Origin: Siphlonurus alternatus
Lineage: Eukaryota > Arthropoda > Insecta > Ephemeroptera > Siphlonuridae
Reading direction: 5' to 3'
Length of the DNA stretch: 64,000 nucleotides
Assembly: GCA_949825025.1 (NCBI GenBank)
Contig: OX463780.1
Span: 24,630,229 to 24,694,228, forward strand
Shown: positions 40,642-53,536 of the stretch, piece by piece
How positions within the stretch are numbered: position 1 is the stretch's first letter
Layout: each line of letters opens with the position of its first letter
Made by a program: the position numbers and the translations under genes
The notes under the pieces: model-generated
Told to the model about the DNA's origin: nothing
Databases searched by the model: none
What the model saw: the letters and a program-made list of their open reading frames with translations, nothing else

Positions 40642-41601
40642 GTAAGTATATACACAATACATCGTTCGTGCAGTACTACAACTTTATTGTTTGTCCTCCA
40701 TAATGCAGTATATTTCTATGCAATCAGAAATGTTGTATGCACTATATATTTAATATTTTATGATTCAATTTTATGTTTCTGAAATTAAAGTTAAAAAGAG
40801 AGGCAAAAAAAAAAAAAAAAAAAAAAAATCGTAAACAAGTTTACTATAATATTAAGTTATCGTGTCTGCGACTAGTTCGCTTTTGTCCTTAGTTTTACAT
40901 AATAACATATATTTTTTTATATTAAAATTGCCAAACTATTCTTTTATTCTATATAGATCAAAGTACAAAGACATTTATATAAAATGAAGTTAAGGCATGC
41001 TATATATAATACTGACATCAGCAAAAATATAAGATGCTACTATTTTGCATGGATACTCTTAGCTTTGACTATATAAAAGTAAATGAATCAAGAAATAAGC
41101 AGAGTAAAGCAATTTTATTCATAATGAAATATATACCGGGACTGTAGGCTACAACAGAAAAGGGTGTAGGTATATTACACATTTAAAAAATTACATTATA
41201 AGAGAAATATATAAAAAGAAAAAGACAAGGAAATTCCTATCTCTTAATAATTAAAACAAACGTGTTCTCTAAAATATACAAATTAAGAGTAAACAGTAAA
41301 CACTCATAAATAAAATTGTAGTGTAGTAAATGCATTCAAAATTTTAGAGCTGCAATGAAATTTAAAATTGTATAGTGTAAAGAGATAAAAATAAAAAAGA
41401 GGGCGTAATTTTCAACAGTAATTATCAGTCATCCAAATAATAATAAGAGTAACATTACGTGCAATGCATATCTGGACTATATCAGTTTCACATGCATGGC
41501 AGTAGATATTAATAAAATAAATATAGTTGGATGCGTCGAGTACGCGTTGTCGCACTTATTTTACAGAGAGTGTATGTACATGTGTGTTGTTATGCTTGCA
41601 G
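40642..41601 (+). other. FAM20 intron, 960 bp
   Basis: GTAAGT donor, GCTTGCAG acceptor. AT-rich, with a 24-bp poly-A run at 40805-40828; nothing else recognised. Confidence 0.85.
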
Positions 41602-41680
41602 GCCAGAAGGACGGGGGTACTCAGATCAAGCTTATCATCGACTACGAGGACGGCTCTCAGGCGCTCTTCAAGCCCATGCG
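41602..41680 (+). CDS. FAM20C-like kinase, nucleotide-binding exon
   Basis: Residues 42-67: the spliced codon AGC (Ser42), then QKDGGTQIKLIIDYEDGSQ and ALFKPM. It corresponds to human QKEGGTQLKL and QALFKPM, the glycine-containing loop and the strands carrying two conserved lysines (Lys51 and Lys65 here, human Lys271 and Lys285), which contact ATP or structure its pocket. At 79 nt it is the smallest exon found. The acceptor is TTATGCTTGCAG and the donor at 41681 is GTAAGT. Joining to the next exon completes Arg68 (CG + G). Its base composition is far richer in G+C than the surrounding introns, as in the downstream exons. Confidence 0.93.
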
Positions 41681-44600
41681 GTAAGTTGGCTCCCCTGCCA
41701 CTCAGGCAACCCGCCCTACGGAGACGTTCAAATAGTGGCCTACTTTCACGGGGCTTTCTGTCTGAGTTGTAGTATGAGGAGGATACAGTAAAATTAATTA
41801 ATATTTACGTAAAAACAAAGCAGTTTGCTCAACAAAGTATAATGTTAAAGCCGCGCGTGTAATATTTTCCTCTAACTATTTTTATTATTATTTCATACAA
41901 TTAAAATTAAGTTAAGAATTTTTGGCATACTAATTAAATCAAGTTGGATGCATGCAGTGCATGAATTAATTACATTATTTATATTATTAAAAGTTAATTA
42001 AAGGTATAAATGCAAAATTCTGCATCAGTATATATACTAGGATTAACATTATTAAAATCTATGAGAAAAGTTAATTAACGAATTAATTAAAATCATGTTT
42101 TTGCTTCATGTTAGCCTGTTTATTACTGCAATAATGTGATAAGAATATAGTAGTCTAATAATAATTAGAAAAGAACACAAGCATCATAACTGTAAAATGC
42201 ATGATAAGAAGCAACTAAAAAAGTATAATATTATGCCTTTTGTATATTTTCTTCTATATAACTACGCTTTTTTTTCTTATAAAATTTTCTTATTTATTTT
42301 AATGCATAATTCAGTACGCTTATCAAGAAGAAAAAAATGTATATTTATTTTTCTTTTATACAATTCATATCAAGGCGAAAAAATTCTATTATAGTAACAA
42401 AATAAATGACAGAAAAATGCAAACATATTTTTGTAGAGCATATAGATTTGAGAAGAAAAAAAAATATAAATTATATAAAGAAATGAAGAAAGAAAGAAAG
42501 AAAATGTGATAAGAGAGAGAAAGAAATATAAAAATGGGGAGGAGTTTCGAGTTGAGGGTATGAGGCTGTTTGGTGTGCTGAAGCTTGTTTGTTGAATTGT
42601 CAAATTGAAACGACTTTTCACAAGTTTTGCAGTAAGTCGTTGTTGTCAGGGTGGGTGGCTAGGCGGGTGGCAAGAACACGTTAGAAAATTTTGTGCTTCT
42701 CTCTAGTTTACACAACGGAGTTAAGGTCGTGCATCAAACACAGAGGCTGCTGACTGCATGACAAACAGCTCAAATATTCCATCAGCCCATCAGTAAACGT
42801 CAAGTTTTAAAGAAGAAAATAAACGTAATAGAAATTGGGTCTAATTTATACACTGAAAAAATAATTGAACTATTATTAAATCATTTTATATAAATTTATA
42901 TTATATATAGAGGATTCTATTTAAATGAAAGAAGAAGAAAAAAAATACTATAATTTTTCTATATAATTTGAATAATTTTTAGTTTTAAACATGCAATAAA
43001 ATATTCCATCGTATTTTTTTCTGTAAAGATTTTTATCGTTTTGTCATATTTGGTGGATTAAATAATTAAATGCTAAATATTTTCTATACCTTATTATTTA
43101 TTATATTTTAATGAAATGGACAGTGGAAATATTATAAATTGTGAATTTATCATTTTTGTCAATGAGAAAAACTATTACCGTGTTTTTCCCTTTACTTTTT
43201 AAAAATATAAAATTTGTTACACTATCTCGAGTTAATCTTTAACTGACGCGCATTTTTTTTTTCTTCAAATCTTTCTTCAACGCTCCTTTCTTATCTATGT
43301 TTCCACGCCCAAGTTTCTTGAGGTAGGAGAATTGGGGGATTGGTGGGAGGGGAGGGAGAGAGGAGGAAGGCTAAGATTGTGAACTATACGTTAGCAAAAA
43401 GAAAAAAAAAAGTTTCCCATCCCCTTCATTGTGTTTGCCTGATAATGTTCCTTACTCGTTTTCCAACTATTCCGATGTTTTCATCCACCACCACAAGACT
43501 TTAAGCTTTTCCGTCTTACGTGTAAACTTTGATTAAAGGTTGATTGGTTCAAGATGAATGAATGAGTATTAAAAAAAAAATCTACATTCTCATTTCCTAA
43601 TATATATTTTTTTCCCTTCATCTACTATATTTTTTCCTTCGTTCTTTTACTTCTGATATACACCGCGAGTTTATATCTAAGAGAGTTAACTCGTACGTGA
43701 CGGTTGAGAGGACAATTTTATCCCCTCTACGCGTGATTGCAGACTTAGCTAGTAAGAGGAAGGAGACGGGTTTAGTGTTAAGAAGAAATCCTCCACGTAT
43801 AGCAGCAGCATCTCACTCCAGAAAGTGAGAGAGAGAGATGGGTGGGGTCTATTGCAAGCAAGCCGAGAACCCATGCAGTCTTCTTCACTATATATCCCAT
43901 GCTGCTAGCTGTGGTACGCGATTGCTCGCCATGGCTATCAGACCACCACAAAAGATAGTGCTTCTGCCTCATGCTCATGGCGTGGCAGGCAGTGGTGGGT
44001 CAAATAGGACCTTAGAGGCTTTAGAATCCACCACACTAGCTACCACCCGCTAACCGTAATAAGGTTTAGACATAGAAGCCCATACTATGCTACGGTGGAG
44101 GCACTTTTCCTATACTCGAACAGAGATCGTGTTCGCTTAAAACTTGACGTTTCTCTCCCACCATACACTCTCATCCGTAACCACTTGAGACTTTTTGTTA
44201 CATTTTCTGTATTAACTTCTCTTAATAGAGAAATGTGCTTCAAACAAGTTCAGTTGTAATAGAGAAGAAGGAAAAAGAATAATAATAATAAAACGACACA
44301 ACTCAAATTAGCGAAAGTTTAATTTTATTTGAGTCCATTTATTTGAATTGCAAGGATTAAGCTTGGTTTACAGTTTAAATAAACTTTAAAACGTTTACCA
44401 GTTCTAATGCTAAATTTCTATCAAATTTTGCTTTGCTGAATATAATATAACTTCAAGAAACTTCTGAGCTTTGCACGTTTACATAAAGCTGCTTAGAAAA
44501 TACTTAAATTAAATAAAGCCCATCAATACAGTAAGTTTATTTGAATTTAGAATACAAAATTAAGAGTGATAACTGAGCAAAATAAACTACTGTAATATAT

Positions 44601-46226
44601 TATTTTAAAGACTGCAGCAATGAAAGTTTTAAATTTGCCCAGAAGTTATTTTGTTTTGTGCTAATCACAGTTGTTAAATTATTAAGTATTGATATTATTA
44701 CAAGAAGTTACATCGATATTTTTGTTTTCTATTTGTACCACAATCAAATTGAGAATATCATGTTGATATTATGCATTATACTAGCTCACGTCATAACACA
44801 ATATATAATATATCAAGGAAAAGTCTTAACTGCGCGTGTGGCTCATCGAGTTATCTAAAACTTTAACTCAATACATTATATTGAGTTTGACATAGTTATC
44901 TGCACACAAGAACATATCGACTTTAATAAAATGAACTCTAACCAGCTGTCTGACTGACTTAGAAAGGTGAAAAATCTTTAACTTTTTTTATAACTAGAAT
45001 TTGTATCTAAGAAAAAAAAGTTGAAGAGACTTTTATACTTGATTCTTACAAGTTTGAAACTCCTTTAAGATAAATTGCTGCTTCTAGATTTACTGTTGTA
45101 AAATTGTGTATTGAGGATTACATTGCTTTGTAAAAAGACTAGAAGAGTTGTCCGCTTGCGGGCCACAGCTGACGCCGATCACAGTACAGCATCAGCACTC
45201 GCAGCAATCTCGTCATCTGAACATCACACAGATAGAAGCAATATCGTGCAGCATTCTTGTGCTTTTAACGTGCATTAAACTTTTCTCTTTTAACGAACTT
45301 TTAGATGAGATGGTAAAAAGAATGCCAAGAAAATTAATTCTTTTTAAAAGGGAGAATTTTCTTCTCATTTCTAAAGAGCTTAAATTACTTATTTTTTTTT
45401 TTAATACGTAATATAAGAGGAAAAAAAATGTCTAACTTTCATAAAGTAAGGGTTGTAATTTTGTACACACGTCAATATAAATTTGCGTTGCTATTTTAAA
45501 GTCAGGCGTAATGCATATCATTGCTGTAAAACAATAACAGATACTATGGTATAATAATAATATATATGGTATGCTACTACGAAGTACAGAGTTTATCATA
45601 TATAAAATAATGCAGAGACTACAGAATACTCATACTTATTTTTACTAACAAAATGTACCCAAATTTATACATAAAACAGAATTCATTCATTAAAAAATCA
45701 TTGTTCTATAAAACTGTGAAGTTTTTGTGTTATTATGCTGCAAAAGAAATGAACATTTTGCGCTGTAAAGTACATCATTAGTGATACATAGTTAGCACCT
45801 TCTCCTGTGAAGTTACATATACAAGCAAGACTCGCGGTGGCTTTGAAATTTTGTTAACAGCAACGTGGTTGAATATTATAACATCCAAACTGCATCGCTA
45901 ACGATGCATGATGTAATGTTTTGCGCTTATATGCCATATACCATTACATCTTTAGAATTGCATGATTATTACTCTACTAGGTTCCAACTCAAAAAGAGTG
46001 AAAATATAGAAATATAATATACTGATGTAGTATTATAATATACATATAATTATAGTATAATTATATACTATAATATTTATAAACGTTATACTTTAACAAC
46101 AATATAATAGTATATTTATATTTATTGCGGTATTATATAATGTATTTAATTTGTGCATGTATGGTAATGATAATATGCTATTTCAAAATACGAGGTAATG
46201 AGATTTCAAATTCAGAACCAAATCGA

Positions 46227-46362
46227 TGTACAATCGTTGCCTCTGAAAATTTCTATTTGCAGCCTTGTTAATCACAGTTAATAATACTGTATGTGAGTGT
46301 ATCAATCACAACACGATTAACGAGGCTGCAAAAGGCAACTTTTCAGAGGCGAGGAGTGTACA
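46227..46362. mobile_element. Small palindromic element, ~136 bp
   Basis: TGTACAATC, GCCTCTGAAAA and TTGCAGCCTTGTTAATC on the left are mirrored inverted on the right (GATTAACGAGGCTGCAAAA, then TTTTCAGAGGC and GTGTACA), with a loop of about 50 bp. The form fits a MITE or a decayed palindrome. No target duplication is clear, and no other copy was seen in this window. Confidence 0.6.
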
Positions 46363-47420
46363 ACACGAACGTTTTCAGTACTAATGTTTGTATAGTCATT
46401 GTCAAACAGTGTAATAATTATACTTGGTGCTCATCTTATATCTCTCCCAAATTTGAAAAACTGCATAGGAAATCAGGCAGGGGTAACGCTGAAACTATCC
46501 TGATGTATATGAAAAATAATATGTCGAAGTACAAAAATATTAAATTTCACAATAAAATTGCAATATAAGTCAGTAGACATTTTAATGCAATGAGCAGCTA
46601 CCTGTGTTAATATCTTTCTTATAAAGTTATATTAATTAAGAAATATGAAGGCTTTGAGATTGTTAGTTCTGTATCTTAATCACGTATAATTATTATGTAC
46701 TATAATTGTAGCATTAACTGATTAACATGTAGTATGTACGAACTCCACGGAGTAACAGTATATAAGCAGATGCAATTAAGAAGAGAGAGAAACTCAAATA
46801 AAAGAAACATTGGATATATGGAGAGGGAGTCCATCTGGTACAGTACACTCAGAACTAAGCCGGATTAACAGTAATCATAAACACGGCGGCTGTGCTTTAT
46901 TCTGCCATATGTACCTAGCGAGCTTGATGTCGTGCCGCGAGGTCTTGCAACATTGAAACATTGATTGTGACTCTGAGCAAGCAAACAACAATCAGAAGCT
47001 GGCAGCAGGCCTGGCGGGCAGGTGGTGGAGGTTGCAGCACAATTACTGGAGAGAGCCGCGGGACATGCAGGCGCATGCACATAAACACTATACGGCGCCA
47101 CCACGTATATATTATACATAATGAACGCTGCAACAACAAACACTGTTAGCTCTGTATCAAATACACAAGCACGTCTGTTGATTGATTGTCAGAAACATAA
47201 ATCAGAAATTAGAACAACAGGTAATTAGATCGAAATGTTGAGTTGGAAAATAATACAAAATTATGAAGTCTAATTTTGCAATGGATATATTATAAATTAT
47301 TATTATTAAGTATAAAATAATTTAAAAAATTAACTTCCGATAATACCAAAAAAATTTGTTCATGTACAAATAATACCATATTCTGGTGAAAATAATTACT
47401 ATTCAAATGTGGTATTGTTT

Positions 47421-47460
<40 letters not shown>

Positions 47461-48015
47461 ATATATTCTTTTTTACTTTTTTTTTTATCCAAAAAGCTAT
47501 ATATAAATATTTTTTTTAATGTGAGATGAATATTAAAAACAAAGTACTGCTTTTTGTGTGTTTGTTTCTTCTCTGTTGTTTCTAAATATATTGTCTATAC
47601 ATTAAATTATAAAATTACACAATTATATTTATTTATGAAGGTTTGGTAATTGAATTTACGAAAATTGTATTTCATTAATTATAACGTCAGCAGAGATGTA
47701 CAACGTGTATAACAAAACAAAAACAATATTAGATATAAAAGCTAGTCCGAAGCTATATCAGTGACTTTATGTCAGACATAAATGACACAGGACAACAGCG
47801 GTGTTCAACTGGGCGACAATACAAAGAATACACACGCCTGAGGCACCAGGCGCCAAAGCATGCTTGGCGCCACTGCCTGTTATGATTATTTTTTTTTTCC
47901 CAAGACAGTGTGAGCACGTTCGCAAGTCCCTGGGGGCTTGATGAGTCAGTGATACGGCACGTTCCTTCTCGCCTGGGACCGTGGTGCATGGAGCCAAGAC
48001 ACACTTGCGCCTCTC

Positions 48016-48139
<124 letters not shown>

Positions 48140-48187
48140 ATGCTGTTCTTTCTACACTTAACCCTGTATCGTCCAACCCTCAACTTA

Positions 48188-48189
<2 letters not shown>

Positions 48190-48265
<76 letters not shown>

Positions 48266-48268
48266 TAT
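48190..48268. repeat. (CT)n microsatellite, ~79 bp
   Basis: Second CT run 50 bp after the first, with one TTTC interruption. The two probably form one compound tract split by ~50 bp of unrelated sequence. Confidence 0.97.
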
Positions 48269-49423
48269 CTGCAGTAATGAGTGTGTCCAGTAAAAAATGA
48301 AAATATTCCAGGCATGCTATCTATACACGTGTCAAAATTACTCAAAGCAAACTTCATTTATAAAACTTGCACGACGTATATACTGTTGTACGTACTAAAT
48401 TTTTAAGTGCTCTCCAATTTCACCAATTTTTTTTTTCTAAAAATCATCTGTTGTCATGAAATTACATTATGTATACGTACTAAGAACAATAAGAACTCTT
48501 ATTTATTAAGAAGCTGTAAAATTAAATTATTTAAAATTCTACGTACATTAAAAAAAAAATGCTTCAATTTAATATTATTATTAAGTCAAGCTGGTAAAAA
48601 TAAACAAGACTTGCAACTCTGTTGTTTGTTGTTTAATTTGACACGAGAAGCAGCATTTTTCTGACTATTTGTATCAGTCAGTAAAAACATCGGCGGGTTG
48701 ATATCTGCTTGTCGTATGAAGAAAATTGACGCCGGAAATCAAGCAGCCGTCATGTTATGACTGTTGAGTTGGAGAGCGATGGATAGTAGCTAGAGCACGT
48801 TTCTAAAAAAAAAACATGACATTCTCTCACGTTTTGTAGCATGTAAAGTATATCAGCACTGTCATTCAACGAGGAATGTGATGATACTATTATAATTTTG
48901 TTGACATGAAATTGAAGTGAAGGGAAAACAAATAACAAAAATCTAAGTGTTTCAAAATAAATGTTTGAATAACTTTTTATACAACACTTTATTGTCTCGC
49001 ATGCAGTCTCTTTATCATGGCTTGCAAATTAAATATTGTATTCTTTATTGACTTCATAAAAATTATTACCACTATATACGTTGATGGCATCTTTCAATTA
49101 TAATCAGGTGTTCATGAATTAAGAATCAAAGATTGAGTCTGGCTGCCTGCAAGTTTAGTTAATATTCATAAAATATACATGACACACCATCAGAGTATAT
49201 ACATAAAATAAAGATTTTTAATAATTTCGTCTGTTTAGTTAGCTCATTTGAAACACCTAAATTAGGCTAAACTACAGTATAAAGATTCTGAATTTAATCA
49301 TAAAATTATATTTAATGATAATTATATTATATATAGTATATACGTATGACTGTATATGGAACATTGATATAATATAGTTATTATATTATACATGCAGTAT
49401 ATGTTTTAACGTTTTTTCTTCCC

Positions 49424-49445
49424 TATGGTATAAATTTATACCATA
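49424..49445. repeat. Perfect 22-bp palindrome
   Basis: TATGGTATAAATTTATACC followed by ATA reads the same on both strands. It is AT-rich and lies in an intron. It could be a cruciform seed or just chance in AT-rich DNA. Confidence 0.6.
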
Positions 49446-50308
49446 ATGGTATACTTTGCTTGTAAAAACGTGAATATTTATAATGTAAAGTAAATAAAGC
49501 AAGGAGGAATATGCACCTGTTGTCAATCAATAGTCTCTTATCATAACATTAACCCAATAATTCAGCTTCGTTCTGCGTACCAGGCCGAGCTTGCCACGCG
49601 GCTAATTCTCTAAAGTTCAGCCACAAACCATGCATGGACAATTTGCTCTGCTGCTGTCGAGTAAAAATACCAAAATAAAACAAAGCAAACTGTATAGTAT
49701 TTTCTATAGCACATAATGATAATAACCATAATACTCGTAATAGCTTGGCACAACAATATAATGTTATTTTTGTATGTATTTATTTTTCTGCTGTTTCATA
49801 ATAACAAATAATTTTAATAAGGATGTTTTTTGGTTAAAAAAAAAACAATGTTAACAATTGTGGCATTGTTGTTACTGTTATAGACAAATGAATGTCAAAA
49901 TACAGCCGACAAAACAAAAAATATTGTTAATTATTATACGCATGCAATTTTAAATGTGCATATATATAATTATATATTTAATTAAATAAGTTATAATGCA
50001 AATTTTACACACCAAATTTAAAACAACGTAAACTATACTGTATCATATAATTATTCATTAATATATTCTTAACAAGTTTAATTAAAAAAATATAAAAATT
50101 AATCACAAAGAAAATCATCTCTTTTCTTTTCAAGTTTGATAGGAATACAATTTTTATCATAATTCATAAAAAATAAGTTAAAAAAAATCTAAAACATAAA
50201 AAAAGGAGATTGCATGAGCTGCAACTGACAACGTGAGTTTAGTATCAAACTACAACGACGTGTCTCTTGTGTATGATAAATTTACCATGTTGTTGGTGAT
50301 GCTCGCAG

Positions 50309-50401
50309 GTTTCCGAGGGATCAGCAGACTTTGCCAAACCACTTTTACTTCACGGACTTCGAGCGACATAACGCCGAGATAGCCGCCTTTCATCTCGACA
50401 G
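50309..50401 (+). CDS. FAM20C-like kinase, alpha-C glutamate exon
   Basis: Residues 68-98 ([16 protein letters not shown], then [14 protein letters not shown]), with Arg99 split over the next junction. The block [15 protein letters not shown] is identical to the human FAM20C block as I know it. Its first Glu (Glu86) is the residue needed for catalysis, replaced by Gln in the pseudokinase FAM20A. Its presence argues for an active enzyme. The acceptor is GATGCTCGCAG, the donor at 50402 is GTGAGT, and the exon enters and leaves after the second codon base. The exon is open throughout in this frame only. Confidence 0.95.
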
Positions 50402-52211
50402 GTGAGTAAATCGCCCTCGCCTCTTTCTTCTTCTCCTGTACCCAGCATATATACAAGCAATCGATCCATGCACACACTTTGTGTTGTGTTATGTGACGGA
50501 CAATGTAGAGTCCTCCATTGTCGCACTTCCGTGTGTGTGTGTGTTGCTTATCACATGTCAATCACTGGACAAAAGCAGTTCGTAAAGCTAACTTGACGTA
50601 ATTTTTATTATAAAAGTACTGTAGAATATAACATGTATGGATAAGGTAGAGTATAAGATTGATGATAAAGTTCTAAAGGGGTTGAAAAATAATTATGGTA
50701 TTTATAGGAAAAGTTGATGTTAATTATTCATTTAATTAATCAATATAATATTAAAAAATAATGTGATAATTATTACATATAAAGTAATAAGCTAATAATA
50801 ACTAAACCCACATTGTAAATTATAAATTAATAGTATGTCTTTGTTAATAATTAATAAATCATATTAGGCCTCATATGCTTGTGTAAATAAATTAATAAAT
50901 TACAGCTCTTTTTATTTTACAAAGCTTGACAGTAAATAATTGTTAGAATACCTTTCCTGCTTTTTTATTATTATTATTATAAACAAGCATAAAAAATGAA
51001 AAAAATGAGTAATAAATTTTTACTTTATCCTAAAATATGATAGCATAACTTCTAAAGGATTTTAAGCATGCAAGGAAGTAAGGTATATTTATAAATATAT
51101 TTATAAAAGTTTTTTAACGACAGATTTTCGTTTTTAAATCATTCACTGCGCACAATTACTCTCTGTAATGTAAGTTTCAGAAAGTGCACAGTTAATTTTC
51201 TTTTATTTTTCATTTTTTAAAATTATCAACAGTTTACTAACAAAACTCATGACAGCTTTGCACTATCACATTTTTCATTTTAACTTATTAATTAATTATA
51301 CCATAATATAAGATTTCTTCATAATTTCAACTATATATTTATTCATTAACAATTCATAATAATGATCTTATTGATCTTTCAAGTAGAGAGGACATTCTTA
51401 GGAATATTAAGAGTGAAGTTTTATTGATTATTAATATTATAATACACAGGAATGAAAAACATGTTCAATATTTTTGTTATGTTATGTCATGCATGGGATG
51501 CATGGCTAATCCATTTTGTGACACATTTTAAACATTTATAACTCAAACAGCATACTGAGCATACATGATACATGAAGATATTAATTTTGTCGTTTTTTAA
51601 TCAACAGACTTGGGAAATAAATAATTATAAATATTTTTGTGAAACTTATGATAAGTATGGTATAATAATTATAATATATTACAATGGAGTATCGACCTCA
51701 ATTTCTTTTTTATTGCAGAAATGGATAGAGGGTGCAAAGTTATGTTACCCTGATTTTTTTTCAGATTTTTTACAGCCCTGGAAGTATTTTTTAAAAAATA
51801 TTGAAGTCATTTTGATGACGTCACCAGGCGCCTCTCTTTAAGAACAGGATAGGACTTGCCGCCGCGTGACTTCACAAAAAAGACCTTCAATAATTTTTTA
51901 AAAATACTTCCAGGGTTGTAAAAAATCTGAAAAAAATCAGGGTAGTATAACTTTGCACCCTATATCAATTTCTGTAATAAAAAAAAAAATTGAGGTCGAT
52001 ATACTCCATTTTCGTTATTCATAAATATATGAAAAATCATGCAATATATTGATTATATACTGCAACTGTTAGGCAAATGGCTTTGCTGGACAAAAGAAAG
52101 ATGATAACAAATAAAGCTAACCTTATGAACTCTTACCTAAAAGAAGTCATTTTATATCGGGATACACAGTCATAATATATGGTTTTATTTGCCCATGTTT
52201 TATTCCCGCAG
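50402..52211 (+). other. FAM20 intron, 1810 bp
   Basis: GTGAGT donor, TTATTCCCGCAG acceptor. AT-rich. Its last 530 bp contain a palindromic element (51683-52010) with an acceptor-like CAG. Confidence 0.85.
51683..52010. mobile_element. Palindromic MITE-like element, 328 bp (intronic family, copy 1)
   Basis: It begins AATGGAGTATCGACCTCAAT and ends in its inverted form (one 2-bp difference). Complementarity extends inward through TGCAGAAATGGATAGAG, GGGTGCAAAGTTATG, TTTTTTCAGATTTTTTACAG and CTGGAAGTATTTTTTAAAAA to a G+C-rich centre with TGACGTCA (51816) and GGCGCC. The same inner blocks recur, diverged, at 57290-57611. Near its left end, a pyrimidine run followed by ATTGCAG (AG at 51717-51718) is a good splice-acceptor match on the gene's strand, 494 bp before the next exon. 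There is no coding capacity. The target duplication is unclear. Confidence 0.82.
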
Positions 52212-52516
52212 GCTCCTTGGTTTCCGACGCGCAATGCCCGTGACCGGACGCACGCTGAACATGACGACGGAGCTGTACGAGCTCGCGGACGGTGACCTGC
52301 TGAAGACTTTCTTCGTGTCCCCGTCCAGCAACTTGTGTTTCCACGGCAAGTGCAGCTACTACTGCGATACTGCGCACGCCGTGTGTGGCTCTCCAGACCT
52401 CCTAGAGGGATCTTTCGCCGCCTTTCTACCGCCCAAGGAGGTGGCGGCACGCAAGGTGTGGCGCCATCCCTGGCGTAGATCATACCACAAGAGACGCAAG
52501 GCGCAGTGGGAGCTTG
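52212..52516 (+). CDS. FAM20C-like kinase, cysteine-block exon
   Basis: Residues 99-200, the largest exon found (305 nt). It contains LNMTTELYE (potential N-glycosylation at Asn115; human has an NMT at the same place), LLKTFFVSP, and [20 protein letters not shown] with Cys141, Cys146, Cys150 and Cys157, the FAM20 cysteine block that forms disulfides in the secretory pathway. EGSFAAFLP and [18 protein letters not shown] follow. The latter is strongly FAM20C-like (human [18 protein letters not shown]). The acceptor is TTCCCGCAG and the donor at 52517 is GTGAGT. The last base G joins AT of the next exon to give Asp201. Codons prefer G or C in third position, in contrast with the AT-rich introns. 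Confidence 0.97.
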
Positions 52517-53130
52517 GTGAGTCATCTCTGACGTCATTAATAATAAAATAATTAATTGCAATAAAATAAACTTAATTGTTTTAATTTGGTTTTCATCGAA
52601 TCAGTGCGATGAATCAATGCGTTTTAATTTTCATTTATATATTATAGTGTCAATATAATAAAGCATTTTCTGTACTAAATTATTACCTATTACATACTCG
52701 ATATGTCTCAAGTTTTCAACAAACCGCCATCAGCAACAACTTAAGTAGAGCCTGCTGGCCTAATAACATTGAGCACCAAGATAACTTTGAACATAATAAC
52801 GCGAGAACATAAAGTCTCGTGCTGTTGCGAGGTGCACGATTTCAACGATTTGCCAAGGAGCGCAAAAGGCATGTGGGCGCGCCCTGCATGTAATGTACAC
52901 CTGGTGCTCCAATGATTATAAATTGGAAGCCGAAGTAGGTAGAGCACGATTATTCACACCGTTATTTGTATACTGCTCGTATGACTTATTAAGTAGGAGT
53001 TATATCTGGTGAAACGTAAGTGAAATCTATATCGAGATCTAAGATAATGCATATAAATGGACAAATACATTATACCTATATATATACCAATCCATTTAAA
53101 AGTAAACAGTATAATGCATTAAAATCTCTC

Positions 53131-53396
53131 TTGAATTCACGGGCCAGCCCGGGCTGGCCCGGGCTGGGTAAAATGGCGGTGACCTTGGTCGCGTGGTATG
53201 AAACGTCATAATTTCGTCATAATTAGTTCCCAGTCTGTCCGCTAGGTCTCAGGCGCACTGTAGAGTCCGCCCGCGTCAGCCTGGGCCAGCCAGGAAGTGA
53301 CGTCATGAGAGGAGGAAAAATGGCCGCCGGGCTGGCCCCACTTGACGACAAAAAACGCTTCAGCCCAGGCCAGCCCGGGCTGGCCCGTGAATTCAA
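53131..53396. mobile_element. G+C-rich palindromic element, 266 bp
   Basis: TTGAATTCACGGGCCAGCCC at the left, followed by GGGCTGGCC, recurs inverted at 53368-53396. The interior is strikingly G+C-rich for this window, with ATGGCGGTGACC opposite a matching ATGGCCGCC block, and TGACGTCA at 53298. There is no coding capacity. The form is that of a MITE. Its right end has since been duplicated in tandem (53368-53489). No target duplication is evident at the outer borders. Confidence 0.75.
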
Positions 53397-53489
53397 ACGC
53401 ACTCAATAAGAGTATAAGGAACGATACAGGCCAGCCCGGGCTGGCCCGTGAATTCAAACGCACTCAGTAAGAGTATAAGGAACGATACA
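53368..53489 (+). repeat. 61-bp tandem duplication, two copies
   Basis: Copies start at 53368 and 53429 with GGCCAGCCCGGGCTGGCCCG and run through AACGCACTCA to AAGGAACGATACA. They differ by one base (CAATAAG versus CAGTAAG). The unit joins the end of the palindromic element to its flank, so it arose after that insertion. Confidence 0.92.
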
Positions 53490-53536
53490 GGCGCGGATCC
53501 AGCCCCCCCCCCCCCCCCCTCCCTGGATCCGCGCCT
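53489..53536. mobile_element. Miniature inverted-repeat insertion, 48 bp, with 10-bp target duplication
   Basis: AGGCGCGGATCCAG and CTGGATCCGCGCCT are perfect inverted 14-mers enclosing a C-rich core (17 C, T, CC). GGAACGATAC stands directly before (53479-53488) and directly after (53537-53546). An element this short that is almost entirely termini, with a 9-11-bp duplication, fits a minimal Mutator-like non-autonomous insertion. The exact duplication length is ambiguous by a base because the next base is A on both sides. Confidence 0.85.
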
